A DNA stretch of 64,000 nt. Source: Hydractinia symbiolongicarpus (lineage: Eukaryota > Cnidaria > Hydrozoa > Anthoathecata > Hydractiniidae). The DNA lies in the NCBI RefSeq assembly GCF_029227915.1, contig NC_079877.1, forward strand, positions 26,871,851 to 26,935,850. The letters are read 5' to 3'. Each line of letters begins with the position of its first letter. Within the stretch, counting starts at the first letter, position 1. The notes beneath the pieces were generated by a model that saw only the letters and a list, made by a program, of their open reading frames with translations, was not told the DNA's origin and did not search any database. Both the position numbers and the translations under genes were made by a program. Positions 19,273-31,720 of the stretch are shown piece by piece.

Positions 19273-19469
19273 CTATTCGTGTTTGCGGGGTTGCGTAAAA
19301 AGGATTTTTTTTGTCTCGATTATTTTAATTCTTGTTTTGACGGGTTCAGACAGCTTTTTTTCACCAATTTTAGCTGGACTCTTCTCTTCAACTTTGCATT
19401 TGTGTTGCAGTTTTTCCAACCTTGATCCCAGGGCTCTGTGACTTTTGTTACACTGGCGCACCTTCGCTA
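19273..19469 (-). CDS. Possible 3'-terminal exon of an unknown minus-strand gene
   Basis: On minus, a good acceptor (long T/C tract then TTATAG) precedes an open frame of about 65 codons. It is rich in Lys, Glu and Arg (KVRQCNKSHRALGSRLEKLQ, then KTRIKIIETKK) and ends in a stop at 19273-19275. A short candidate exon upstream ends at a strong donor (AAAG followed by GTGAAC) near 19830 in a compatible phase. No homology is recognised, and the gene would converge on TBC1D23. This is weakly supported. Confidence 0.2.
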
Positions 19470-21620
19470 TAACAAAAAGATAAAAAAAACGGGGTGTTGG
19501 AGGCACTCTTTTAAAACGAAATATTATTTTCTTAATTGAGTTTTTTTTCAAACTTGTCTTAATATGGGGATTGTGTCTTCTTCCGATTGAGTTGTACGCA
19601 ACTCGTAGTTTAAATCCTAAAGAAATATATGTACAATGTAAATTTTTGTAAGAAAAAAAAACAGCGTATAAAATCTAGAAAATAAATTTGACCTACCTAC
19701 CTACCTACCCATCACCTAATAATACTGTAATTCTTAACCATTTTCCGAGCAAAATTCTCTTTAAGGTTACGCATTATAGCGCTACCAGGGACTTTTGAAG
19801 GGCTTTTCGTTCGTTCACCTTTGAGAAGTTGACCAATCCCCATCAACTGCCCTTTCTCTGAAAACACTTTCAACCATGGAGGAAGGCAGGTTAGAGAAGA
19901 AAATGGGTACTACTCAAAATATCTGTTATAAAAAATATTCCTATTCCTTATGCTTCGCTTTACGAAAATTATTTTTGTGGATGCTAAAAATTCAGAAATT
20001 TCACTAAAAGCGAAATCAGATTTCTCCTAACAGCTTTGGAAAATACAGGTTTTTTTAACTGAACATTTAAGAGCTCAAAATCGGATTACTAAGACATTAA
20101 AAATTTGTGGTAGAAATTGTTGTGGATGTAGGAAAGAAATGGGAAAAGAAAATTTTGTATTGAACAATTTTTAACTTTTTTGCGAACTTGCGCTGAATCC
20201 GCAAAAAGAAGTTTCGTAACAACCTTTAACATCGTGTGAACAAGGCGTTAAAAACTTTTTGTTTATTTCTCCATCTGGGATGAGATTTGTTATTGTATTT
20301 CAAGATGGTATAAATGGTGTGCTGATAAGTTTTTTGTCTGTTTTGATCTTAAATGTCACAAAAATTAATTTGATAGGTTTAGTAGCTGTAGCAGCTACCT
20401 GAGAAGCAAGCAGTGAACAAACCTCAACCAACGAAGTTCTTTTAGTTTAACATATGTAACAACTTATAGTTGACTTATAAGAGGGAACAAAATTGGAACA
20501 CTTCAGATAGTTTTGTATGTGATATATTGAAAACATTGCTCCTTTGCCCTTTGTAATTCCTGTAACTATAAACCTAATATGATAATACAAAGACTGTCCG
20601 TTTTGTAACACACAATTCAGGCATGCATTTTTTTATCTAAAGAAGAAGTTTTAAATTATATTTGCAAAACATCAAATTAGCTAGCTAGTTATTTTGAAGT
20701 TGCATCACATCGTCAAACTAGATTCATGTCAATGTTTTTAGATGATTTAGTAAAGCCATTAAATTGCACTTTTAACTGGTGGAACTAACTTATGCTGTTA
20801 TCTTCTGCGTGAGTTAGCTAACTAGAACCACTTCGACCACAATGTGATCAATTTTCTAAAACCGGGTCAAGTCACCTGTTTCAGAACAGACAGGTGGATG
20901 ATGTCATCAAGAAACCTTCAAAACCAATATCTCTTTAACCGTTCCATTGTTGTTTGCCAAAGCACACGATTTTATACATTATTTTGATCATCACAGCTGG
21001 GCACCTTTCTTCACGATAAGGCCAACGGCTTAGCAAATGTCTAAAGTATTTTTTGTATCTAATTTTGAATTGTCCTTCTATGTAAGTGGATTTTTCAATG
21101 GGCTTGTCTACTAGTAATTTGAAGTATATAGAAATATCGTAACACTGACAAATGCTGACATAAAACAAACAGTCTGCATAACAAAACCAAGTGGTGGGAC
21201 TTTTTTTAAGATACAGTTACCTTTGCTACTAAATACTTTTAGCTATTTTTCATGCAGCAGCGGTCATATCTATTTTCTAATGTTTGTATTCTAATGCTAT
21301 TTAAGATAATATGTTTGCTTTCTACTAATTTATACACTGTAAAAAGTTCATCTTCTATATTACACCTATAAGTGATCAGTATTAGCTAGTTGTTGACCCA
21401 TAGTAAAATCCGGACGTTTGCCTGTCCTACATATTCTTGTTGGTGGATTTCATCCATCATCAGTGGAATCTCTATTTTATGTATCCTTAGCATGTGATTT
21501 GGCTGCCATTTTGAGCAGGGTACAACTAGCGTCGTAGAGACGATGTAATATATGCTTTAAGTTTAGTGTTTTAAAAAAGTGCTATCCAGAGTCAGTAGGA
21601 AAAAAATCATTCAAGAGATA

Positions 21621-24600
21621 ATGGCATCTATAAATGGGTGAGGGATTTAATTTTTACTAATATATACCAATTTTGTTGTTATTTTTAATTAGAGCATGCA
21701 GTCAACCATTTTAATTTTAGAGAAGTAGATCAGTATGGCTTTGAAAGAGATGAAGATTTTAATTACGATTCATATGCAACGTTTATGTCAGAATACCTTA
21801 GTGTTCTGGCACGAAGGATGGCCAAGTGGAATAAATTGATGCAGGATTCATCAGCTATTGAAAAAAGTAATAAAGGTAAAGAGTATGAAAATATTATAGG
21901 AGTATATAAATTGATTAACATAAAATATTATGCCATGAGGGCACTCATTATCTTCTCCCAAACCTTTAAAGTTTTGCTGACAACTCCATAATCTATGACC
22001 TATACATGTCGCTTTGATATAAAGCTTTTCACGGGTAAGCTTTGTACGCTCTGTTTATTTACTCATAAACTTTTATTGCAACAAATTATAGGTTTGTCAA
22101 CAAAAGTTAAGAGGTCTAGGATAAGCATGAAACAAGTGCAACTTAGCATAATTTTTTATGTTGATTTTGCTAGGTAAATATGAGACTATAATTTACAGTA
22201 TTCCAGGAAATTAAAGAGGCACAAAAATTTTTTTTAAAAAAAATTGCGTTAATTAAATGCCCCTATAAAAGTGTTACTTAAATATCCAGGGCATCATTAA
22301 AAAAGTTACTATAGAGTTAATTTAAAACCTGTAATTAATTTTGAGAAAGATATTTTTCTAGCAAATGCAACACAATGATCACACTACACACATACTTGAG
22401 CTCTTTGTTTGACCAAAATGTGACTAAGGCAGACTGATATTGTAAACTATTTAAAAAAAACAGGAGTGGTTTCATGGTTCACCTAATCGTAATGTTTTGT
22501 GTTTTTTCAAGCTAAATCATGTTAAGCTAAATCACGTTAGTTATCTTCTTTTTTATAAGTTGGTATAGGCAGACCAATAGCAAGAGTCTCTTCCCATGAT
22601 AATAGGATGCATTAAAGGATGTTTTCTACAATTAGACATGGGCAGAAAAGTTTAATTTATTATAAGGGACAAGTGAAAAACACCCATCCACATTGACCAA
22701 ACTCAAGTCTTTTTTCTTGTTTTAGTGATTTTTAATATTAAAAATCTTTAGATGCAAATATCTTAAGAATGAGTTATCTACCAGTTCAATATCACTATGG
22801 TAGAACTATGGTACAAATACTCTGCATGCTAATAAAATATTTTGTTAACTAAAAGCACACGATTGACATTGTATTTATATTTTACACACTCTGATCTCCA
22901 CTCTGATTTGTTTCTGTATATATTAGTTTTAAAGTAATTAATTTTTTTAAATTTCTTTAACTTGGTGAAATTAAAACTTTAATATGAAAATTAATTTATA
23001 CATATGAAGCCAAAACTTTTGCAGCTTACAAGAATTACTCCTAAGTAGTATAGAGTAATGCTAAATATATTTATTCTTTTAGTTAAAAGATATATAAGGA
23101 AAGGCATCCCTTCTGAACTTCGACCAGAGGTTTGATTTTATTTTACAGTGTGTTATAACTGATCAGACCTAGCCATCTGATAAATTTGTAAAGAGAAAAC
23201 CCATTATAAGGTCCCACTATAATGCGCATGTTTTTGTGACCTCTACAATAGGGGCGTAGATGTAGTTTTTTTTCTAAAAAAATATTTTTTTAAGGTTTGG
23301 TTGAATGTTTCTTCAGCTCAACAATTAAAAAAAGAAAATCCTCAAAAATATGAACAATATATGGCTGGACCAAATTTAGAGAAGAAAGTAAAAGACTCTA
23401 TACAGATTGGTGGGTGGTGTTCTTCTGTTGAAGTTACTACAAGACTCATTTTACCTTTAAATTTTTTAAAGCTTAACCTGAATTTGAAATGAAATTTTAT
23501 CATCATCATTAGTAGCAGTGGTAATTTCAGCTTAATGTCCATTTTTCATGCTAACTCGGGTTTGGGCATGGTATATTAATGACTTCCAATTTGATCTAGA
23601 CTTTAATAGTTCTAAACTCAAATTCCCCTACATCAAGTATATCTTTATTACCTCCCGACAAGTCTTTTTTTGTGTACCTGTACCTTTCCAATTTCCTCTT
23701 ATAAAATTTAGCATTTTGCATCTGCTATCAATAGCTATCAATAGCATGCCTAAATCAATTTGCATCTGTTTACAAAGGAAAGCCCTTCGTAGGTGTCCAC
23801 AAAGTTTCAGACAACTTCTAACAACTTTAATTTGTACCCTTGGCGCACATCCTCTCTATCAGGAATGTCAGAAAAATCAAGATTAGTTTTTTATTAAGTA
23901 GCCACCCTGATCAAGGTAGATGCTTATTCTTTTCTTACACAAACTCCAATTTATTGACTTATGTACATTTTTTCAGATATTAAAAGAACATTTCCAGAGA
24001 ATATATATTTTAAAGATATGGATGAGAGCTTATTAGCACCTTTAGCTAATGTTCTCACAGCATATGCTAGTTATAATTCAAACATTGGTTACTGCCAGGT
24101 GAGCTTTTGTTTACAATAAACTTTTCTATTTTTGAGGTAACAGCTAAGTGTCGAATATTTTAGGTTCTCTTAACAAGTCTAAAAATGTTTCTATCATTTT
24201 CATGTTTTGTTGATTTTTCTGAAAATGAAGTTAAGTTCGCGGAATTCCACAATAACACTTGTTGTCTTACTCTCAACTTTTTGACCATTGTAGGGATTGA
24301 ATTATATTGCTGGTATGCTGTTGCTTGTAACGAAAAACGAAAAGGACACATTTTGGTTGCTAGTGCAAATGTTAGATAAACTAGTGCCAGGTACGTCTTG
24401 GTAAAATCAATGTCAACTGTTTATTGACTCTGATCTGCTTTTCCCTCTCTGTATGGAGAAGTTTATGTTACGTCATGTTCTGGTCTTTGGGCGAGATTCT
24501 TTAAAATGTATATTAAAGGGAAAGAACAGGACTTTTTCTTATAGCACAAGATGGCCTAAAATTTTGACTTTTTTCTTGGACTTCTATTAGGACTTATATA

Positions 24601-27249
24601 AATTGTCAGGCTATATTTTGATAAAATTTATAAATTTTCCAATTTTAAACTGTGATTGTATCTTTTTAAACGATTCTCTTTTTTTAATATTTATTTGATT
24701 TTCGAAAATTATGTAGGTGACATACTTAGGTTGATGATTGGGTGGGTAAGCCCAGCCAAATGTTGGTTTAAGTCTGGAGGGAGGGTGTGGTAACTCAGAA
24801 GTTGCTGTAAAAATAATCGAGTATAAGAGATTTTTTATAATACTTTAGATTTTTATTCATCCAAAATGCTTGGTTTGCGAATTGAATGTAATGTTCTGGA
24901 TGAGTTGATACGGTAAATATTTTTTCCATCTGTGCTTGTGCCACACGAACGGAAACTTGATATGCGAAAAACACATTATCCTATTGAATCAAAAAATAAC
25001 TATGCATTTGAGTTGTACTCATTGATAACCACTAACTGGCTTTGTCTAGCCTGAGCAATTCTCACTCATTCACATGCGGTCTAAATTTCCATACTAACGC
25101 ACTATAAATTATCACGTGTTTGCTTAAAAGCGAAAAAAGATTGTTTTATGTGACGAGCAAAGTATATGTTAACAAATTCTCACCGAAAGATAACTTTTTA
25201 ATTTATAGAATTAATATAGAAGATAAATGAATGCGTGTTTACATTTTCTAAAAGAATACTAAAAACATTTTTTAAACTGTTTCTTCGTATGTCATTGCAA
25301 TCCATTTTAGTCTCGTACATCCTTACAACCGTTTGTTCGTACTCATTTTTCCATGAATTAATTTTCGCGCAGCAAACGATGAGTGCTTTTTTACCACATA
25401 ATAATTCGCGCCTGTCCGATTTTATGTGTTTTATTCCAAACAAATAAAAATAAAGAATTATCTTTTTGTGATCTTTTTATAGAGTTAATTTATGCTTCAC
25501 ACGAAAGTAACAACACCAGTTTCTATTTCCTTTTTGCACGCAATAACTGTACTACGTTTTGTAAAATAATGCACAAAGAAGCCGTTCACATAAAGTTTCG
25601 GGTGACGGCGAAATGAAATCTTTTCTTTCAGTCGCTTGTTGGACCTTCGAATTTGTATTTTATGTTTTCGGGCAAAAATGACTAAAATCATATTTTATGT
25701 CGCCCCGAATTTATGCATCAGCTATTTCGCATATGTCAAATCATAGTGCATATGAATTTCCTTTAACCCCGATATACAAAACTCCACTTTAACTGGCCAA
25801 AATTTCCTTATAAAACTAATTTTGGGTGTCATGTGATCACAGTACCCCAGGAGCTGGACTATAATTTAAAAGACTCTCAATGAAGAACTTATGCATAGTT
25901 TCGATCTGTATAATATCCAGTAATCTTTTTTTTCTATATAGTTTAGGACACCCTGATTTGCATGCTCATTTTCGAAGTCATAACATTGACATGGAACTGT
26001 TTGCTTCGAAATGGTTTGTGTGTCTCTACATGGACGTGTTGCCGGTGGAGGTATGATGTACTCATAAATGAAGTCTCTATGGTAACTTTGCGTGTCGCCA
26101 CACTTTGAAAAAAAACAGAACATTTAGACTTAAAAATGCTAACGCACTCCTTCGACAGGAGCAGATTTCTATTTGAAAGTTAATAACGAGAAATTATTTC
26201 TAGTACTAAGTGTGTTGGCTCTGTGGCGTTGTTTTCTTGTTAACAAACATTTTCTTAGTTAAAACTATTGGTTTTTCTCTGGTGAAAGTTCTCTTTTTAG
26301 CGCAACCTTACAGTTGTTGTATGATTGTCATCCGCAGGTTTGATATCGCATCGTATATAAATATCCGTATGTTTCTAGACTGTTCTGCGTGTGTGGGACT
26401 GTTTATTCTACGAAGGGTCCAAAGTTCTTTTGAGAGCTGCCTATACCCTGATCGTTATGAATAAAGATAAATTTCTACAGAAGACGGATTTTACAGAGCT
26501 ATGCAATCTGTTTAAGGTTTGTCGCTTATGTTTTATGTTCAGAAAAAAGCACTTAGAGTTGTGTTATTTGCATTCGAATTGAATTATGCCAACAAGTTGG
26601 CATAATTCATGGATTCTAAGCATAAGAACTCACGACTTTCACGGTTTCCATCTAGATCGCAAAAGAATTTTTGGAAATTAAGCAACCGCGAAAATTTATT
26701 CCAGCGAAAATTAGTTTAATTAATTAGTTAAAAAAATTCTATCTGGGAAATGTAACAGTTATTAATTTTATCGGTGAAAATTTTCATCACCTAGCAAAAA
26801 ATTTGTCAGTTTTAACCAACAGATTTTTCACTGATAAGGTACTATGTATTTTTGGTAACGTACGTTTTCACGTAAACAACTGCCTGTGTCTGTCTGCTTC
26901 GAAAGCTCTCATCTGACTGCATTTTTTCTGTCAACAACCGTTTAATTAAACAAATTAATGGTTGTCCTATGGGTGGCCCTATATCTGTTGTATTTTCCAA
27001 TATATACATGAATAAGATGGAAAAGGATGTTGTTGATCTTGTAAAACCAGCTCTCTACAAACGCTATGTAGACGACACTTATGCGAAACGTAAAAAAGAT
27101 GTACCCGATACTCTCTTTGAGTCTCTTAATAATTATCACCCAGACATAAAGCTGTCAATGGAGATAGACCCCCCTCGTTTCTTGGACACTGAAATTATTC
27201 ACTTTGGCAACGGTTTCAAAACGAAAGTTCATAGAAAAGAAAAACTACC

Positions 27250-27331
<82 letters not shown>

Positions 27332-28648
27332 ATTTATTTGGGTTCAATTTTGTACAAAATTGTTCTTCTCCCTAAAATGAAATATAAAAATGAAAAAAAT
27401 TATAGATTAAGAATAAATAAGTGTTCAAAAAATAAATTTTTTTATATACATTAAATAAAAAAGAAAACCGCGATGAGAAAAACTGAAAAGGCTTGAAAGA
27501 AATATATACACTGGAAATCAGCTGTACCGAAACGCTACAAACGTAATTCGATTCTAGGTGACTTATACAGAGCCTATAAAATTTCTGATTATTTTCAAGA
27601 AGAAATTGAACACATTAAATTTAAGTATAAGAAAGCTGGGTATCCTCATGGTTTTGTCTATAGTGTGATAAGAGATTTCAACAAAGATAAGGAAGAGTTT
27701 TTAATCCCGAATTGGTTATTTGAAGAAAGAAAAAAGATTTATTTCACCTTACCTTACTGCCAACGAAATGAAGAAGACGTAAAAAGTTTTATTAATAACT
27801 TAAATCGTTGGACAAATGAGAATTTCATTTTAATTGTGCTCTGGAGCACTAAGAAAATCCAGTCTCTCTTTCCGTTCAAAGACAAAATAAAGCACTTAGC
27901 ATGCGTTATCTACGAAGGTACTTGTTCATGCGGTGTGAACTACATCGGTGAAACAGTACGAAATGCGCAAACACGATGGTCTGAACATAACAAAATGTCT
28001 TCAAAGTCCGAACCAGCTAATCATGTTGTCGCGAATGATGGACACTCTTTTAAGGAAAGAGAAAAATTTTAAGTTGTGCTCCAAAAAACTGTTTAAAGAG
28101 GAAAATTTTGGAGGCATTCTATATAAAGTCGTTTAGGGCTGTTCTTAACGAACAAGTTGAATCTAAAAGATTATTAATTTTTCATAACGGCGTGACGTAA
28201 AAATATCATTTCTTATTGCGACGTTAATGTATTTTATTTTCTATTCTACTCATCTCATTATTCACAGTCCTTTGAGAGTTTCAGCAAAAAATTATTATAT
28301 ACATAGTGGCTTTATATTAGCAGTATTACTTATCTGAAGATGTAAAGTTTTATTTACGAAAAGCTTCGTATATTTTATTGTATATGTTCTTTTTTATATA
28401 ATAACTGCCTGTGTATTTAACGTTATCTCATTTTAGCAAATAACTCGTGACACGGAGACATTAGATTGTCACTCATTTCTAGAGGTATGTTGCCTGATGT
28501 GTCTAGCAAATATGTTGTACATAAAAAAGCGTTCACTTTATTGTTGCTGACTTTTATTTAGCAATGCTTCAAAGTTCCGAAATCATTCTCACTTTCCAAG
28601 ATACGAAAATTACGAAAGCAAGCCGAAGAAAAGATCACTCAGAAATGA
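21621..28648 (+). CDS. GRTP1: GRTP1-like TBC-domain Rab GTPase-activating protein, 11 exons
   Basis: Exons are 21621-21637, 21721-21875, 23083-23129, 23295-23409, 23977-24098, 24294-24390, 24849-24912, 25942-26050, 26379-26516, 28437-28484 and 28562-28648. They sum to 999 nt (332 aa), matching the roughly 336 aa of human GRTP1. The protein opens with DQYGFERDEDF, the family's N-terminal block. The TBC domain holds both catalytic fingers of active RabGAPs: IQIDIKR with Arg115 in the IxxDxxR motif, and IGYCQGLNYIAG with Gln152 in the YxQ motif. LFASKWFVCLYMDVLPVE and VLRVWDCLFYEGSK follow. TBC proteins speed GTP hydrolysis by Rabs on membranes; the specific Rab is unknown. Intron 9 holds a Penelope-like element and intron 4 holds a LINE fragment. 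All splice sites are GT-AG. Confidence 0.95.
23490..23760 (-). mobile_element. Degraded RTE-like LINE 3' fragment in GRTP1 intron 4
   Basis: After an ATC-repeat edge (about 23500-23510) the sequence matches the 3' end of the LINE at 33551 onward: the words TCCATTTTTCATGCTA, GGTATATTAATGAC and CCAATTTGATCTAGACT are shared in order. Confidence 0.6.
26951..28150 (+). mobile_element. Second Penelope-like retroelement in GRTP1 intron 9
   Basis: The frame from 26951 reads QINGCPMGGPISVVFSNIYM and KRYVDDTYAK, the motif B and C region of a reverse transcriptase with an intact YVDD, then ends in FLDTEII and a basic tail. An ATT microsatellite interrupts it. The frame resumes at 27509 (HWKSAVPKRYKRNS) and runs to a GIY-YIG domain: CGVNYIGETVRN..TRWSEHN near 27930-27990, with a cysteine pair just before. 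It lies in the same orientation as the host gene and belongs to a different lineage from the copy at 7178-9134. The 5' part of the reverse transcriptase is absent. Confidence 0.8.
27251..27329 (+). repeat. ATT trinucleotide microsatellite
   Basis: About 26 uninterrupted ATT units sit between the reverse transcriptase and nuclease halves of the Penelope-like element. They read as poly-isoleucine in frame. Confidence 0.95.
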
Positions 28649-29840
28649 GACTAAGAATCTCACAGTTTGACAGATAACCGGGTTAATAAAAAGCATTATT
28701 CTAAATATTAAATACGAGATTTTTAAAAACATTTATTTTATATAATATATTTTTATTTCTTTTAGTTTTTTTAATCGCTCTTGAAGATTTTAAGACGCCC
28801 ACTCTTGTTTTTATCTACTTTACAATGCGAGGTTTTACGATGAGACATAATGCTGACCTAGCTAGAAAGATATCAAATCGAAACTGCTAGATAAATAATA
28901 TCTCCTTCACTGGTGTTTAACGTACGCGATGTTATTTTTTGTGCTGGTTTTATCAACTTTTGTCAAAACATTTTGTTTTTGTTAGTAACATATTTGAATT
29001 TAAAAAGAATACACTGAATTACATATTTTTTATAAAAAAGTTTTTTTTAAATTATTATTTTAGAATTATTGGTCCACTAGGACTGGAATAGCAGGAGATT
29101 TTAATGTTATTTAACACCCTTGATTCCAGGGTCTATTTAACTCTTAAACAGACAGAGTGTGAAAGCAAGGTTGGTTATCTAAGAAAACTTAATGTATCAA
29201 ACATGCGTTATCGATCTAGACTTTTTCAGCCAATATTTTCGTCACTTTTAACTTTTTATTGGCCCTAAATTTCGTCACCTAAGAAATTTTTACTTAGTGT
29301 CAACAAATAAGTTTGATCTAACGAATAAATAGGAAAATTTTCGAATTTCGTTATTTTTCGTTATTTTGGGACCCCCCCCCCCCTCCAAAAAAAAACTATA
29401 TAGTCAAGTGTGTTTTAATAACACTAAAAATGGAAAAGTCCTACAAAGTGTTCGCGGATATTTCAGGATTACTTGGAGTAGTGAGGGCTAATGAAGATGT
29501 CCAAAAACTTTGTAATAAATGCGCGATAGAAATTTTTTAAAATACTTATAAGCCCAAATAATTTTTTCGCCCGGCCTTTTCATTTCAAAATTTTATATAG
29601 CGGACAAACCCAATGTATCCTCAAGCGCAAATAAGAAAACTACAATAATTTCATGGACGACTGTTATTTTCAATCAAAGCCCTGTTTTGAACCTTGAAAT
29701 ACTACGATTATTTTTCGTAGTAGTGAGTTAAAAAAATCCTTTTCGACTCGACCTAAAAAAGTTTAACCGGGGACGAGGTTGTTTTTGATTTGTCATGTGA
29801 CAGAAAAAGGCCCCGCGGCAGAGGGTTTCTTTATTTACTT
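28649..29840. other. Spacer between GRTP1 and ferritin
   Basis: The GRTP1 poly(A) signal AATAAA is at 28685-28690. The rest is AT-rich, with a C/A low-complexity tract near 29371-29395 and a 'ggggacgaggtt' word near 29769 that also occurs near 58907. No gene is seen. Confidence 0.45.
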
Positions 29841-29847
29841 CTTTAAC

Positions 29848-29932
29848 TGAGCACGTGACTCATAATAAACGAATCAAATCTCCAGAAGTTTCGCCGTATC
29901 CAATAGAAATCAAAAGTTTAAACGCTATAAAT
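29848..29932 (+). promoter_or_regulatory. Ferritin core promoter with AP-1/ARE-like site, CCAAT and TATA boxes
   Basis: An E-box CACGTG (29852-29857) overlaps TGACTCA (29856-29862), a CCAAT box lies at 29900-29904 and a TATAAAT box at 29926-29932. Transcription should start near 29955-29965, placing the iron-responsive element close to the cap. AP-1/antioxidant-response sites are known to drive ferritin genes in mammals. Use here is inferred from spacing only. Confidence 0.6.
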
Positions 29933-29974
29933 CCTCCAAGCTAAAGTGTTGATTAATCATTCGGGAGAAATTTT

Positions 29975-30006
29975 CTGTGGTGCTTCTACAGTGATAGAAC
30001 ATACAG
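29975..30006 (+). promoter_or_regulatory. Iron-responsive element in the ferritin 5'UTR
   Basis: The hexaloop CAGTGA (29989-29994) caps a perfect 5-bp stem (TTCTA 29984-29988 with TAGAA 29995-29999). An unpaired C sits just 5' at 29983, and the lower stem (29975-29982 with 30000-30006) pairs with one bulged G. This is the canonical IRE bound by iron-regulatory protein, which blocks translation when iron is low. It lies 78 bases before the ATG. Confidence 0.88.
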
Positions 30007-30083
30007 TGTTTCTTTCTTGAACTTTTTCAATTTACTTTATATTTCAAATCGGACAACGTACCTACTCACAATTACCTCTCAAT

Positions 30084-30995
30084 ATGTCTGCAATTCGCCA
30101 AAACTACCACGAAGATTGTGAAGCTGCTATCAACAAGCAAATCAACATGGAACTTTACGCAAGCTACGTCTATCAACAAATGGTTAGTTTCTTTCCTGTT
30201 TGATTAGTTGCAGGGGAATAGTATTTACTGTACTCACAGCTCTTGTGTTATATATAATATATATATGGGTGATATATTTTATCTTTTAACAGGCTTATCA
30301 TTTTGACCGGGATGATGTTGCATTGGAAGGATGTCATAAGTTTTTCAAGCATCAATCAGACGAGGAAAGAGAACATGCAGAAAAGGTATTTGTATTTTTT
30401 TTTTAATATTTTTTCAGCAGTTAGCTAGCTAATCAAATTTACCAACGATTCAGCATAGCCAACAATGTAAAATAACCAATCATGCAACCTGATTGTGCAG
30501 TTGTGGGATAACTTCCACATAAATGAAAGAAAAACATAGAGTACATTGAGTAGTTAGCTAGCTAGCCTTAAAGTTAATTTTCTGTTACATAAGTAAAACT
30601 AAAAAATATTTTTGTGTTGGTATTTTAAAGTCCATCCAAACGATGTAAATTTGCACACATTTCTATTGTAGTTGATGAAGTATCAAAACTCACGAGGTGG
30701 GCGCATTGTGCTTCATGATATCAAGGCCCCCGCAGCCAATGACTGGGCGAATCACATTGCTGCATTGGAAGCTGCTTTGATACTTGAAAGAAAGGTGAAT
30801 GATTCCTTGATTGCAATCCACAAAACTAGTGATGAAAAGAATGACTACCATCTAAGTGATTTCTTGGAATCAGAATTTTTGGATGAACAAGTACAGTCAA
30901 TCAACGAGATCAGTAAACTGATCACCAAGGCTAAGCTTTGTGGCACTGGACTTGGTACCTTCCAATTTGATAAATTGGAGATTGGCAGCGACTGA
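30084..30995 (+). CDS. FTH1: Ferritin heavy-chain-type subunit, 3 exons
   Basis: Exons are 30084-30182, 30293-30385 and 30672-30995, together 516 nt for 171 aa, the normal size of a cytosolic ferritin subunit. Twenty-four subunits form an iron-storage shell in which H-type chains oxidise Fe(II). All ferroxidase-centre residues are present: Glu23 and Tyr30 ([10 protein letters not shown]), Glu58 and His61 (DEEREHAEK), Glu103 (LILERKV) and Gln137 (LDEQVQ). The start [17 protein letters not shown] is the typical ferritin N-terminus, and there is no signal peptide, so it should be cytosolic. The ATG is the first after the iron-responsive element. Expression is likely controlled both at transcription (promoter at 29848-29932) and translation (IRE). 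Confidence 0.97.
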
Positions 30996-30999
30996 TTTC

Positions 31000-31720
31000 T
31001 GATTTTTGTAACAATGATTCGAGGACTAAAAATCATTATGTACACCACTGTTTGTATAAGAATATAAAATGTATATGCTGTTTTATGTGACAAATTTCTC
31101 TCATTTAGCCTTTGCTATATATATATATATATATATATCCAGGTGATTATTTGCTGCCAGTGTGATATGATATAGTATATTTACAAAATTAAGAAGGCAT
31201 GTGCTATATAAAATACAGAGTAGCCACACCTAAATCTTTTAAATAACATAAAATTTTGTAATTATTTTAATTACTCCAATTTAAAATGAAAGCTTCTCTA
31301 ATATTGAAATAAGGAGAATTTAGCTTTTAGGTCAAATTTGAGAACTCGGAATAAGCATGTGCCAATGTTCTACCAAAAGTTTGCCAGTTTTATTACTCTA
31401 ATTCAAAATAAAGCTCAAAGATTTAAGTAGAATTTAGGTCTTTGGGTCAAATTTTAGGATATAAGAAAACGTTTAATTCTGTGACAACTCTGAAATACCG
31501 TTTGCCAGAACACTTCTTGTTGATCTACATTCACAAAAAACAACAACATTACTCAATTCCGAAAGTAAGTGTCCGAAATTTTTCGAAAACTTTGCTAAAA
31601 AAAATCTTTGAAAAGTTATGTATCTGAGCATGCGTAGTTTTTTTTTTACTTTTCTGTACGGACCGTGTAAAGCTGAAGCAGTTTCAACTTTTTTTGGCGG
31701 CGACATACTTCGCTGTAAAT
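31000..31720. other. Ferritin 3'UTR and AT-rich spacer
   Basis: An AATATA-type poly(A) signal lies near 31061 and a TA microsatellite at about 31117-31138. A diverged tandem duplication is seen (about 31264-31353 against 31393-31465). No gene is seen. Confidence 0.5.

Larger units (their letters stand above)
18956..21620. other. Spacer between TBC1D23 and the GRTP1-like gene
   Basis: The TBC1D23 3'UTR has AATAAA at 19171-19176. A possible minus-strand last exon at 19273-19469 is listed separately. The rest is AT-rich with a short tandem CCTA tract near 19691-19708. Nothing else coding is supported; an ORF at 20935-21168 (minus) has no recognisable domain. Confidence 0.4.

Noticed and set aside
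20935-21168. 77-aa minus-strand ORF resembling a coding exon
   Set aside because: No recognised motif and no partner exon in compatible phase was found.
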